Below are positions 1 to 9,100 of a stretch of 64,000 nt of DNA, piece by piece (the first letter of the stretch is position 1; each line of letters begins with the position of its first letter). The DNA is taken from the NCBI GenBank assembly GCA_945864305.1, contig CAMBAJ010000001.1, forward strand, positions 1 to 64,000. Direction: 5' to 3'. The stretch is from an uncultured Clostridia bacterium. Lineage in GTDB: Bacteria > Bacillota > Clostridia > Oscillospirales > Oscillospiraceae. The notes below the pieces were generated by a model. That model was given only the letters and a program-made list of their open reading frames with translations. It did no database searches and had not been told where the DNA came from. A program made the translations under genes and the position numbers.

Positions 1-680
1 AGATCATGCCCCGCGCCAAGTGGTGCGAGACCCTGATCTGTGTCCCCGCCTGCAACATCTCCACCGCCGCCAAGGTCTTCAAGGACCTGCGCATCTCCGT
101 GGGTGCCGAGAACGTGTACTTCGAGGAGAAGGGCGCCTACACCGGCGAGGTCTCCGCTGACATGCTGAAGGACCTGGGCGTCAAGTACGTCATCGTCGGC
201 CACAGCGAGCGCCGCCAGTACTTCTGCGAGACCGATCAGACCGTCAACAAGAAGGTCCACGCCGTCCTGAACGCCGGCATGAACCCCATCATCTGCGTGG
301 GCGAGAGCCTGGAGCAGCGTGAGACCGGCATCACCAACGAGTGGATCGCCCTGCAGGTCAAGAGTGCCCTGTACGGCGTGCCCGCCGACAAGCTGCGCCG
401 CTGCATCATCGCCTATGAACCCATCTGGGCCATCGGCACCGGCAAGACTGCCACTGCCGAGCAGGCTGGCGAGGTCTGCTCCAACATCCGCGCCACCATC
501 CGCGCCCTGTATGGTGCCCGCGTGGCCCGTTCCGTTACCATCCAGTACGGCGGCTCCATGAATCCCAAGAACGCCGCCGAGCTGCTGGCTCAGCCCGACA
601 TCGACGGTGGTCTCATCGGCGGTGCCGCCCTGAAGCCTGAGCAGTTCGTGGAGATCATCAACGCCGCCAATCAGGAGTAA
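1..680 (+). CDS. tpiA: Triosephosphate isomerase, 5' truncated by window edge
   Basis: Interconverts dihydroxyacetone phosphate and glyceraldehyde-3-phosphate in cytosolic glycolysis. Visible are the catalytic His region (VGHSERRQYF), the catalytic Glu loop (AYEPIWAIGTGK) and the C-terminal phosphate-binding GGSMNPKN and GGLIGGAAL. The N-terminal strand with the catalytic Lys (usually NWKMN) lies left of the window. The ATG at position 6 is an internal Met, because the frame is open from the first base and family members are about 250 aa. It is followed 174 bp later by gpmI, so this is the end of a glycolytic gene run. Confidence 0.96.
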   Translation, partial: IMPRAKWCETLICVPACNISTAAKVFKDLRISVGAENVYFEEKGAYTGEVSADMLKDLGVKYVIVGHSERRQYFCETDQTVNKKVHAVLNAGMNPIICVGESLEQRETGITNEWIALQVKSALYGVPADKLRRCIIAYEPIWAIGTGKTATAEQAGEVCSNIRATIRALYGARVARSVTIQYGGSMNPKNAAELLAQPDIDGGLIGGAALKPEQFVEIINAANQE

Positions 681-854
681 TCGTTCGAGGGGGAGCCTGC
701 TCCCCCTCGCTTTCCCCCGGTGCGGTTTGGCAAGTAAGGAACGTTCTTGATTTCCCGAACGCAAATCAGCCGGAGGATACCAGGTTTTTCCCGCACTCTC
801 CTTAGGAGCCGCGAAGGACTGGCGCATGCCAGCGAAATGAGGAATCGATTTTTT

Positions 855-2372
855 ATGAACAAAACACCAACTACCCTGATTATCATGGACGGCTTCGGCA
901 TGTCCGGCGGCACTGTCGGCAACGCTGTCCGCGCCGCCCAGACGCCCCGTCTGGACCAGTTTTTCCAGGAATTCGCCCACACGGAGCTGTCCGCGTCCGG
1001 CTTGGACGTGGGCCTGCCCGACGGGCAGATGGGCAACAGCGAGGTGGGCCACACCAACATCGGCGCAGGCCGTGTGGTGTTCCAGGACCTGCCCCGCATC
1101 ACCAAGTCCATCGCCGACGGTGACTTTTTCCAGAACCCGGCCTACAACCATGCCATGGACGCCTGCAAGGAAAAGGGCACGTCCCTGCACCTGATGGGCC
1201 TGCTGTCCGACGGCGGCGTGCACTCTCATATCCAGCACCTGTTCGCCCTGCTGAAGATGGCCAAGGACAAGGGCCTGGAAAAGGTCTATATCCACGCCTT
1301 CCTGGACGGCCGCGACGTGTCTCCCACCTCCGGCGCCGACTTTGTGGCCCAGACCGTGGAGAAGTGCCGGGAGCTGGGCGTGGGCAAGATCGCCACAGTC
1401 ATGGGCCGCTACTACGCCATGGACCGCGACAAGCGCTGGGACCGTGTGGAGCAGGCCTATGATGCCATGGTCTACGGTGAGAGCGCCGCGTTCAATCCCG
1501 TGCCCGTGGCCGCCGTGAAGGACTCCTACGCCGCCGGCATCACCGACGAGTTCGTGGAGCCGGTGGTCTGCGACCAGGAGGGCACCATCTCCGACAACGA
1601 CAGCGTCATTTTCTTCAACTACCGTCCCGACCGGGCCCGGGAGATCACCCGGACTCTGGTGGACCCCGACTTTGACGGCTTCACCCGTCAGTTCTTCCCC
1701 GTCACCTTTGTGTGCAACACGGAGTACGACGCCACCATGCCCAACGTGGAGGTGGCCTTCCCCCGCAACACCGTCCGCAACGGCCTGGGCGAGTACCTCA
1801 GCCAGATGGGCATGACCCAGCTGCGCATCGCCGAGACCGAGAAGTACGCCCATGTGACCTTCTTCTTCAACGGCGGCTCCGAGACCGTGTTCCCCGGCGA
1901 GGACCGCTGCCTGGTGGCCTCTCCCAAGGTGGCCACCTATGACCTCCAGCCGGAGATGAGCGCCTACGAGGTGTGCGACAAGTGCGTGGAACGCATTGAG
2001 TCCGGCGCCTACGACGTCATCATCCTGAACTTCGCCAACTGCGACATGGTGGGCCACACCGGCGTGTTTGACGCCGCCGTGAAGGCCTTGGAGACCGTGG
2101 ATGAGTGCGTAGGCCGCGTAGTGGACACCACCCTGAAAATGGGCGGCATCGCCATGATCACCGCCGACCACGGCAACGCCGAGCAGATGGAAGAGGCCGA
2201 CGGCTCTCCCATGACCGCCCACACCACCAATCCGGTGCCCTTCATTCTCTGCGGCGCCGGCACGGAGCTGCGGAGCGGCGGCCGTCTAGCGGACATCGCC
2301 CCCACCATGCTGGATGTGATGGGTCTGGCCTGTCCCGAGGAGATGGACGGCAAAACGCTGATCGTAAAATAA
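855..2372 (+). CDS. gpmI: 2,3-bisphosphoglycerate-independent phosphoglycerate mutase
   Basis: Converts 3-phosphoglycerate to 2-phosphoglycerate using two Mn ions and a phosphoserine intermediate. The 505-aa protein starts MNKTPTTLIIMDGFG, whose DGFG Asp is a metal ligand. The catalytic Ser lies in GQMGNSEVGHTN, and the C-terminal metal ligands are in MVGHTG and TADHGNAEQM. The ATG at 855 is chosen over the track start at 747 because family proteins begin at LIIMDG and a GAGGA sits about 11 nt upstream. The 36 extra residues of the longer ORF have no family counterpart. Downstream of tpiA; a strong terminator follows directly. Confidence 0.97.
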   Translation: MNKTPTTLIIMDGFGMSGGTVGNAVRAAQTPRLDQFFQEFAHTELSASGLDVGLPDGQMGNSEVGHTNIGAGRVVFQDLPRITKSIADGDFFQNPAYNHAMDACKEKGTSLHLMGLLSDGGVHSHIQHLFALLKMAKDKGLEKVYIHAFLDGRDVSPTSGADFVAQTVEKCRELGVGKIATVMGRYYAMDRDKRWDRVEQAYDAMVYGESAAFNPVPVAAVKDSYAAGITDEFVEPVVCDQEGTISDNDSVIFFNYRPDRAREITRTLVDPDFDGFTRQFFPVTFVCNTEYDATMPNVEVAFPRNTVRNGLGEYLSQMGMTQLRIAETEKYAHVTFFFNGGSETVFPGEDRCLVASPKVATYDLQPEMSAYEVCDKCVERIESGAYDVIILNFANCDMVGHTGVFDAAVKALETVDECVGRVVDTTLKMGGIAMITADHGNAEQMEEADGSPMTAHTTNPVPFILCGAGTELRSGGRLADIAPTMLDVMGLACPEEMDGKTLIVK

Positions 2373-2386
2373 CAAAAATCCTTACC

Positions 2387-2419
2387 GTCCGGACGGCCGT
2401 TGGCCGTCCGGACTTTTTT
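2387..2419 (+). terminator. Rho-independent terminator after gpmI
   Basis: Perfect 12-bp stem (GTCCGGACGGCC / GGCCGTCCGGAC) with a three-base loop followed by six T residues. It closes the tpiA-gpmI transcript. Confidence 0.93.
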
Positions 2420-2483
2420 GTATAAATCCAGGAAATTCCGTCCATACTTCCCTCAGACCCAAAATTTGAGGGAGGGACCTTAC

Positions 2484-3194
2484 ATGGCAAACAAAAAATG
2501 GGACGCCTTCATGGGCAGCGCCGGCTTCTATGTGACACTGGCAGTCTGTCTGCTGGTGGTAGGCGTCAGCGGCTATTTCCTGCTGTTCGATTCTAAAGAC
2601 GCGGAGCCCGCCGCGGAGGAGACCTCGCAGGTTCCGGAGACAGAGTCCGCCGCCCCGGCGGAAGACCTGGAGGAACCGGAGGCGCCCGCGGTGGTGGAGA
2701 CCATCTCGCCGGACCCTGTGGAGACCCAGACCTCGTCCATGCCGGAAATAGAAATCGATGATACCCCTGTAACGGCGGAGGCTCCCCGGACGGTGGTGTC
2801 GCCGTTGGATGGACAGGTAGTGACGGCGTTCTCCGTGGATCAGTTGGTGTACAGTGAGACCCTGGGAGACTGGCGGACCCACGACGGCGTGGATATCTCC
2901 GCCAGTGCCGGGACCGCCGTGCTGGCTGCCTGCGCCGGGACGGTGGCCGGCATAGAGGACGATCCGCTGATGGGCACCACCGTGACCATCAGCCACGCCG
3001 GCGGCTATCAGACCGTCTACGCCAGTCTCCAGGAGCACCCCAGTGTGGAGATCGGTGACAGCGTATCCGCCGGGCAGACCATCGGCGCCGTAGGCGACAC
3101 GGCAGCGGCAGAGGCCGCACAGGGGCCGCATTTACACTTCTCCGTCACCAAGGACGGGGATGTCGTGGACCCGGACGATTTTCTGAACCAATAA
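2484..3194 (+). CDS. Membrane-anchored M23-family peptidase, SpoIIQ-like
   Basis: 236 aa. A short N-terminal tail is followed by one transmembrane segment (about residues 17-37), an acidic Pro/Glu-rich linker (about 40-105), and a C-terminal LytM/M23 domain. The zinc motifs HDGVDI and GPHLHF are both intact, so it could be an active glycyl or cross-bridge endopeptidase. The start at 2484 follows GGGAGGGACC and puts the TM segment at the N terminus, as in SpoIIQ. In spore formers this architecture fits the forespore SpoIIQ-SpoIIIAH channel, but other single-TM M23 proteins look alike, so the sporulation role is inference. Confidence 0.85.
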   Translation: MANKKWDAFMGSAGFYVTLAVCLLVVGVSGYFLLFDSKDAEPAAEETSQVPETESAAPAEDLEEPEAPAVVETISPDPVETQTSSMPEIEIDDTPVTAEAPRTVVSPLDGQVVTAFSVDQLVYSETLGDWRTHDGVDISASAGTAVLAACAGTVAGIEDDPLMGTTVTISHAGGYQTVYASLQEHPSVEIGDSVSAGQTIGAVGDTAAAEAAQGPHLHFSVTKDGDVVDPDDFLNQ

Positions 3195-3199
3195 AACGT

Positions 3200-3234
3200 G
3201 AGCCGGACAGCGGAAAATTTCCGCCGTCCGGCTC
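3200..3234. terminator. Convergent-gene hairpin between M23 peptidase and MATE gene
   Basis: GAGCCGGAC-A-GCGGAAA pairs with TTTCCGC-C-GTCCGGCTC. The minus strand is followed by a T-rich CGTTTTAT, the plus strand by a weaker GTTGTAT. It probably serves the two converging genes in both directions. Confidence 0.7.
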
Positions 3235-3285
3235 GTTGTATAGTCGGAGTGATTTTGTATTCGGACGCCCCACCGGGCCCGCAGG

Positions 3286-4680
3286 TCAGCTCTTCCCCTC
3301 ACGCATATTGGCATTGGCACTGCGGACGGTCCGGCGCAGGAAAATCGCGCTGAGAGTCACGGAGGCGATCTCCGCAATGGGGAAAGACCACCACACCAAC
3401 TCCAGCCGGCCCGTCTGGGCCAGCAGCCATGCCACCGGCAGCAGCACCACCAGCTGGCGGCACACGGAGACCACCATGCTGTACATGGGGTTGCCCACAG
3501 CCTGACACACGGAGCCGGAAATAATGCAGAAGCCCGCCAGCAGGAAGGAAATGCTGATAGTCCTCAGTGCAGGGACACCGATGGCTGTCATCTCGGCGGA
3601 GGCGTCGAACAGAGCCAGCAGCATTGCCGGGAACGTCTGGAAAGCCAGAAAACCCAGGAACATAATGGAGACAGCGGTAAAGATTGTCAGCCGGACGGTT
3701 TTCCACACCCGCTCCGGCTTGGCGGCACCGTAGTTATAGGAGATGATGGGCACCATGCCGTTATTCAGACCGAAGACCGGCATGAAGATAAAGCTCTGAA
3801 TCTTGAAATAAGCACCGAATACAGCTGTTGCCGTGGGGGTGAAGACAAAGAGAATCTTGTTCATGCCAAAAGTCATCACAGAACCGATGGACTGCATGAC
3901 GATAGAGGGCACGCCCACCCGGTAGATATCCCGGGCCACCATCTTGTCCCAGCAGATCAGGCGGGGCCGGATATGGATTTCGGGATTGCGCTTCAGATTC
4001 AGAAAAATGGCGATGATCCCCGCCGTGATCTGGCCCGCCACTGTCGCCACCGCCGCACCGGTCACTCCCAGCCGGGGCATCCCGCACAGGCCGAAGATGA
4101 AGATGGGGTCCAGAACGATGTTGATGACGGCACCGATGAGCTGGGTGGTCATGGCCAGGACGGTCCGGCCGGTGGATTGCAGCAGCCGCTCGAAACAGAA
4201 CTGGCAGAACAGGCCCACGGACAGGCCCAGGCAAATGCGGGTATACGCGGTGCCCATCTCCACAATCTCCGGCACGCTTTTGGCCTGGGCCATGAAGAAC
4301 GCCCGGGAGAGGAAGACACCGATGAAGGCAAATACCACGGCGTTGCACAATGACAGGAAGATACCGGTACCGGCGGCCCGGTCGGCCATGTCCTGCCGCT
4401 TCTCGCCCAAGGACCGGGACAGCAGGGCATTGATGCCCACGGCGGTACCGGCGCCCACGGCGATCATCAGGTTCTGGAGGGGGAAGGCCAGACTGACGGC
4501 GTTGAGGGCGTTCTCGCTGATACGGGAGACAAACACACTGTCCACCACGTTGTACATGGCCTGGACCAGCATGGAGATCATCATGGGGACCGCCATGCCC
4601 GCCAGCAGCTTGCCCACCGGCATGACGCCCATTTTATTTTCCCGAGGTGCCGCACCCGCGGCGGGAGTTCTATCGTTCAT
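3286..4680 (-). CDS. MATE-family multidrug/Na+-driven efflux protein (first copy)
   Basis: 464 aa and strongly hydrophobic throughout, with the 12-helix pattern of the multi-antimicrobial extrusion family. Typical segments are seen: AVPMMISMLVQAMYNVVDSVF near the N terminus, GINALLSRSLGEKR in the first half, and the related second-half repeat. It exports cationic compounds in exchange for Na+ or H+ in characterised relatives; the substrate here cannot be read. The start has an AAAGGA nine bases upstream. It is a lone gene between converging and tandem neighbours, with no regulator beside it. A second MATE gene lies at 12.9-14.3 kb but they are clearly not recent duplicates. Confidence 0.92.
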   Translation of the reverse strand: MNDRTPAAGAAPRENKMGVMPVGKLLAGMAVPMMISMLVQAMYNVVDSVFVSRISENALNAVSLAFPLQNLMIAVGAGTAVGINALLSRSLGEKRQDMADRAAGTGIFLSLCNAVVFAFIGVFLSRAFFMAQAKSVPEIVEMGTAYTRICLGLSVGLFCQFCFERLLQSTGRTVLAMTTQLIGAVINIVLDPIFIFGLCGMPRLGVTGAAVATVAGQITAGIIAIFLNLKRNPEIHIRPRLICWDKMVARDIYRVGVPSIVMQSIGSVMTFGMNKILFVFTPTATAVFGAYFKIQSFIFMPVFGLNNGMVPIISYNYGAAKPERVWKTVRLTIFTAVSIMFLGFLAFQTFPAMLLALFDASAEMTAIGVPALRTISISFLLAGFCIISGSVCQAVGNPMYSMVVSVCRQLVVLLPVAWLLAQTGRLELVWWSFPIAEIASVTLSAIFLRRTVRSANANMREGKS

Positions 4681-4742
4681 CTCTGATGTTCCTTTCCGTT
4701 TCTCTATCTGTTCCTCTGTTTCTCATATTCCTTATGTTTTAC

Positions 4743-4827
4743 AGAAAAAGGACGCGGCTCTTGCAGCCGCGCCTTCTTCCGCAGGGGCGCCGCCCCTGCA
4801 CCCCGCCCGCTTTTAGAAAAAAGCGGG
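4743..4827 (-). terminator. Three-hairpin region downstream of prfB
   Basis: Reading the minus strand after the prfB stop, three hairpins follow in series: CCCGC/GCGGG around an A/T-rich loop (4805-4827), GCAGGGGC/GCCCCTGC (4781-4799), and CGCGGCTGCAAGAGCCGCG followed by TCCTTTTT (4743-4771). The last is a canonical intrinsic terminator. The first two look like a dispersed intergenic palindrome. Confidence 0.75.
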
Positions 4828-4838
4828 GCAAAAACCTT

Positions 4839-5963
4839 TTACTTTTTCAGTTCACCGGTGGCCAGCTGGGTCAGATAGGCGTTCAGGAAGCCATCCAGGT
4901 CGCCGTCCATCACGGCGTCGATATTGCTGGTCTCATAGCTGGTGCGGGTGTCCTTCACCATCTGGTAGGGCATGAACACGTAGGAACGAATCTGGCTGCC
5001 CCACTCGATCTTCATCTGGACGCCCTTGATATCCGAGATTTTCTCCGCGTGCTGCTGCGCCTTCAGCTCCAACAGCTTGGCCCGCAGCATCTTCATACAG
5101 TTGTCCTTGTTCTGGAACTGGCTGCGCTCCTGCTGGCTGGCCACCACAATGCCGGTGGGCTTGTGGATCAGGCGGACAGCGGAGGATGTCTTGTTGACGT
5201 GCTGGCCGCCGGCGCCGGAGGCGCGGTAAACCTGCATCTCGATGTCCTCTTCCCGAATCTCAACAGAGTCATCGTTCTCCAACTCCGGCATGACCTCCAC
5301 AGCGGCAAAGGAGGTCTGGCGGCGGGCGTTGGCGTCAAAGGGGGAGACGCGGACCAGCCGGTGGACGCCGTTCTCGCTCTTCAAAAGGCCGTAGGCGTTC
5401 TCGCCCTCAATGGAGATGGCGGCGGACTTGATGCCCGCCTCGTCGCCGTCTTCGTAGTCCAGAATCTTGTAGACGAAGCCGTGGCGCTCGGCCCAGCGGG
5501 TGTACATGCGGTAGAGCATCTGGGCCCAGTCCTGGGCCTCGGTGCCGCCGGCGCCGGCGTGGAACTGCAAAATGGCGTTGGAGTTGTCGTACTCGCCGGA
5601 GAGCAGGGTGGTCATCCGGGTCTCCTCCACCTTCTCCTCCAGGTCCGCGTACTCGCTCTTCAGCTCCTCCAGGATCTCGGGGTCGTCCTCCTCCTGGCCC
5701 ATCTCGCAGAGGGTGGTCAGGTCCTCCCAGCTGGAGATCAGCTTCTCCTGCCGGGCGATTTTATTTTGCAGCTGCTTCAGGCGCATCTGCACCTTCTGGG
5801 ACCGCTCCAGATCGTTCCAGAAGCCGTCCTGGGCCGTCTCGTCCTCCAGACGGGCGGCCTCCTGCTTCGCGCTCTCGATATCCAGAGCGGCGGACAGCTT
5901 GTCCAGCTCGGGCTCCAGCTCCCGCAATTTTTGTTTGTAGACGTCATATTCGATCAAAGCCAT
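4839..5963 (-). CDS. prfB: Peptide chain release factor 2, without programmed frameshift
   Basis: Terminates translation at UGA and UAA in the ribosomal A site. The 374-aa protein has the acidic helical domain 1, the SPF anticodon-like tripeptide (RVSPFDANARRQTSF), and the GGQ peptidyl-hydrolysis motif (GAGGQHVN). The frame is continuous through the region (KLSAALDIES) where most prfB genes have an in-frame UGA at CUUUGA, so the autoregulatory +1 frameshift is absent. A GGAG lies ahead of the ATG and a TTTACA-17-TATAAT promoter upstream. Confidence 0.97.
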   Translation of the reverse strand: MALIEYDVYKQKLRELEPELDKLSAALDIESAKQEAARLEDETAQDGFWNDLERSQKVQMRLKQLQNKIARQEKLISSWEDLTTLCEMGQEEDDPEILEELKSEYADLEEKVEETRMTTLLSGEYDNSNAILQFHAGAGGTEAQDWAQMLYRMYTRWAERHGFVYKILDYEDGDEAGIKSAAISIEGENAYGLLKSENGVHRLVRVSPFDANARRQTSFAAVEVMPELENDDSVEIREEDIEMQVYRASGAGGQHVNKTSSAVRLIHKPTGIVVASQQERSQFQNKDNCMKMLRAKLLELKAQQHAEKISDIKGVQMKIEWGSQIRSYVFMPYQMVKDTRTSYETSNIDAVMDGDLDGFLNAYLTQLATGELKK

Positions 5964-6001
5964 GATTTTCTCTCCATTTTCCGAATTTCATTAGCTGTAA
6001 T

Positions 6002-6030
6002 ATTATATAGGAGCGGAATTTATTTGTAAA
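6002..6030 (-). promoter_or_regulatory. Sigma-A type promoter for prfB
   Basis: Minus strand TTTACA, 17-bp spacer, TATAAT, ending 38 bp before the prfB ATG. Near-consensus boxes and an exact spacer. Confidence 0.85.
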
Positions 6031-6185
6031 GGGGAACCTGTTTTTTCATGGAGTACATTGGTTGTTCATAGTTTGTTCATGACTGTATCCTTTGTTTCGG
6101 CTATGTTATAGGCAGGAAAGTATTATGTAACCATCCATCATTGATTTGTACCTGTTAAATGCGACGATTTATGGAGGGAAAAACG

Positions 6186-9100
6186 ATGAAGAGATTTTTC
6201 AGAAAACAATTGCCGGCCATTCTGCTGGCGCTGACCATGATGGTCAGTCTGGTGCCTGCCGCCATGGCGGATAATGAAAATACGCCGCCAAGTCAAAACA
6301 CCTGTGAACATGTATGGAGCGGCTGGGTCGAAACGGTAGCGCCAAAGTGCAATGCAGAAGGTACAAAGGTCCGCTCCTGCACTCTCTGCGAAAAAACAGA
6401 AACGGAAACAGTTTCCCCAACCGGTGCCCATTCTTATGAGCAAATCAGCAATACAGCCACTTGCGGCAAAGATGGCATTATTACCGAGCGATGCACCGTC
6501 TGCGGTAATGAGGTCACACGGGCAAGTTATGCAACCAACGCTCATACGTGGGTCAACGATGGTGCACCGAATCCAAGTGCCACTTGCGGTACAGCAGGCA
6601 GTCAGCCTCAGAAGTGTTCTGACTGCGGTGCTACACAAACAGTAACGATTCCCGCGACTGAACAGCATACCTGGGGAACATGGCAAACTACGAAAGCTGC
6701 CACCTGTACGGTGGCCGGTACTCAGACCGCTACCTGCTCAGTCTGCCATCAAACCAAAATTCAAACGCTTGACGCCCTGGGCCACGTGGACAGCAACAGC
6801 GATGGCAAGTGCGACCGCTGCGGTGCCAATATGGGCACCTATTACACCGTGACCTTCCAGTATCTGAACTCCAGCCTGAGTACCACCTACAGTGAAAAGT
6901 CTGTGGCCGCCAACAGCTATGCCTCCGCGCCGTCCGTCACCAACAAGATCACCTCCGGCGGAAAGACCTACACCTTCGCGGGCTGGACCACCACTTTCAG
7001 TGGGAGCAGCAGCTGGTATCTCTACAAGAGCCAGAGTCTGGTCAATCCGTCCAGCTACCGCATTACCGGCAATACCACCTTCTACGCCGTCTACTCCACC
7101 GCCAGCGATTCCACCATCACCTACACCGTCGCTCCCGGCAAGGAGGAGTCCTTCTCCGCCAGCGACTTCAACTCCGCCTACAGGGGCGAGTGCAGCGGTA
7201 CGTTCCGCTACGTCACCTTCAGCGTGACCAGCAGCGCCTACAACAGCTTTGAGGGCGATATCTACTGCGGCAGCACCAAGCTCAGCCGCTCGCAGCTGAC
7301 TTCCTCTGAATTCTACTACAGCAGCTCCTCCTACGGCGATTACGCCCTCAGCGACCTGTCCCTGGTGGCGCCTTCTTCCGCTGATAAGGATACTCTGACG
7401 CTGTCCTTCACCGCGTACGGCAGCAGCGGCTACAGCATGGAGGGCACCGTGAAACTGGTCATCGACGGCAAGGGCTCCGGCGACATTACCTACAAAGTGG
7501 CTGCTGGAAAGGAAGTCGCCTTTGATGAGGATGATTTCAACGATGTCTTCCAGGAGGAGTATCCCAACTACAACATGAAATATGTGACCTTCTCCACCTC
7601 CGACACCCTGAGCACCTCCGAAGGCACCATCTACTATGACTACGGTTACAGCGATCAAAAATCCTTCACCAAGAGTACCATTGACGACTATACCTTCTAT
7701 TACGGCAACAATTCCAGCTATGATTATCCGCTGGACGAATTGTCCTTCGTGGCCGGCAAGAACGCCTCTGACCACACCGTGGAACTGTCCTTCCGAGCTT
7801 ACTACAACTCTTCTAGATATGTGGACGGCACCCTGACCATTGAAGTTGGCGACGGCGGCTCTTCCAGCGACATCACCTATAAGGTGGCCGCCGGCAAGGA
7901 AGCGGCCTTTGACGAGGACGATTTCAACAAGGTCTTCCAGAAAGAGTATTCCAGCTACGACATCAAATACGTCACCTTCTCCACCTCCGCCACCCTGAGC
8001 ACTTCTGAGGGCACCGTCTACTACGATTACGGGTACAGTGACGAGAAGTCCTTCACCAAGAACACCATTGACGACTACAAATTCTATTACGGCAAAAATA
8101 CCAGCTCCGGTGATTACGCCCTGGACGACCTGTCCTTCGTAGCCGGCAAAAACGCCTCCAAGCGCACCGTGGAGCTGTCCTTCCGGGCTTACTACAACTC
8201 TTCCAAATATGTGGACGGCACCCTGACCATTGAGGTTGGTGGCAGTTCTTCCGCCGATATCACCTACAAGGTGGCCCCCGGCAAGGAAGTGGCCTTTGAT
8301 GAGGATGACTTCAACAGCGTCTACCGCAAGGAGTACTCCTCCGGTACCATTAAATGGGTGGAGTTCACGGCTCCTTCCACGCTGACCAGCGCCGGCACCA
8401 TCTACTACGACTACGGCCGCAGCGATCAGAAGTCCTTCACCCGTTCCACCCTCAACAGCGCCAAGTTCTACTACGGCACCTCCAGCAGCTACGGCGATTA
8501 CGCTCTGGACGATCTTTCCTTCGTGGCCTCCAGCAGCTTCAATGCCGCCGTAGAGCTGTCTTTCCGGGCCTATTACAGTGATTCCAAGTATGTGGACGGC
8601 ACGGTGGTCCTCCAGCCGGACGGCACTGCCGCCTCCTCCAACTATATCGGCAATATCCGGTATTCCACCACCACCGGCACCAAGGTCCAGATCAACGCCA
8701 ACGACATCTCCCGGTTCTTCTCCAAGGTCTGCCCCGGCTACACCATGCAGTATGTGATGCTCACCGGCGTGCCCTCTACCGGCAGCCTGTATTACAACTA
8801 CTATGGAACCAGCAAGTACGGCACCACCGCCAAGGCCCAGATCACCGCCTCCAATTGCGGCGGTCAGGCGTTCTACGCCAGCCCCACCTCCACCAGCCAG
8901 TTTGCGCTGACGGAGCTGACTTACGTGCCCAGCGGCTCCAACTATTGCGCCTCCATTCCCTTCACCGCCTACAGCGGCTCCCGCTCTGCATCCGGTGCCA
9001 TTCTCATCAGCGTCAGCAACTCCACTGTGGCGGAGGTCTACGGCGCAACGCCCAAGAACACCGCTGTCACCTTCCCCGCCAGTTCCATCTACAACGCGGT

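Noticed and set aside
4647-6029. 460-aa plus-strand ORF
   Set aside because: Antisense of prfB; the low-complexity His/Leu/Val composition is typical of a shadow frame.
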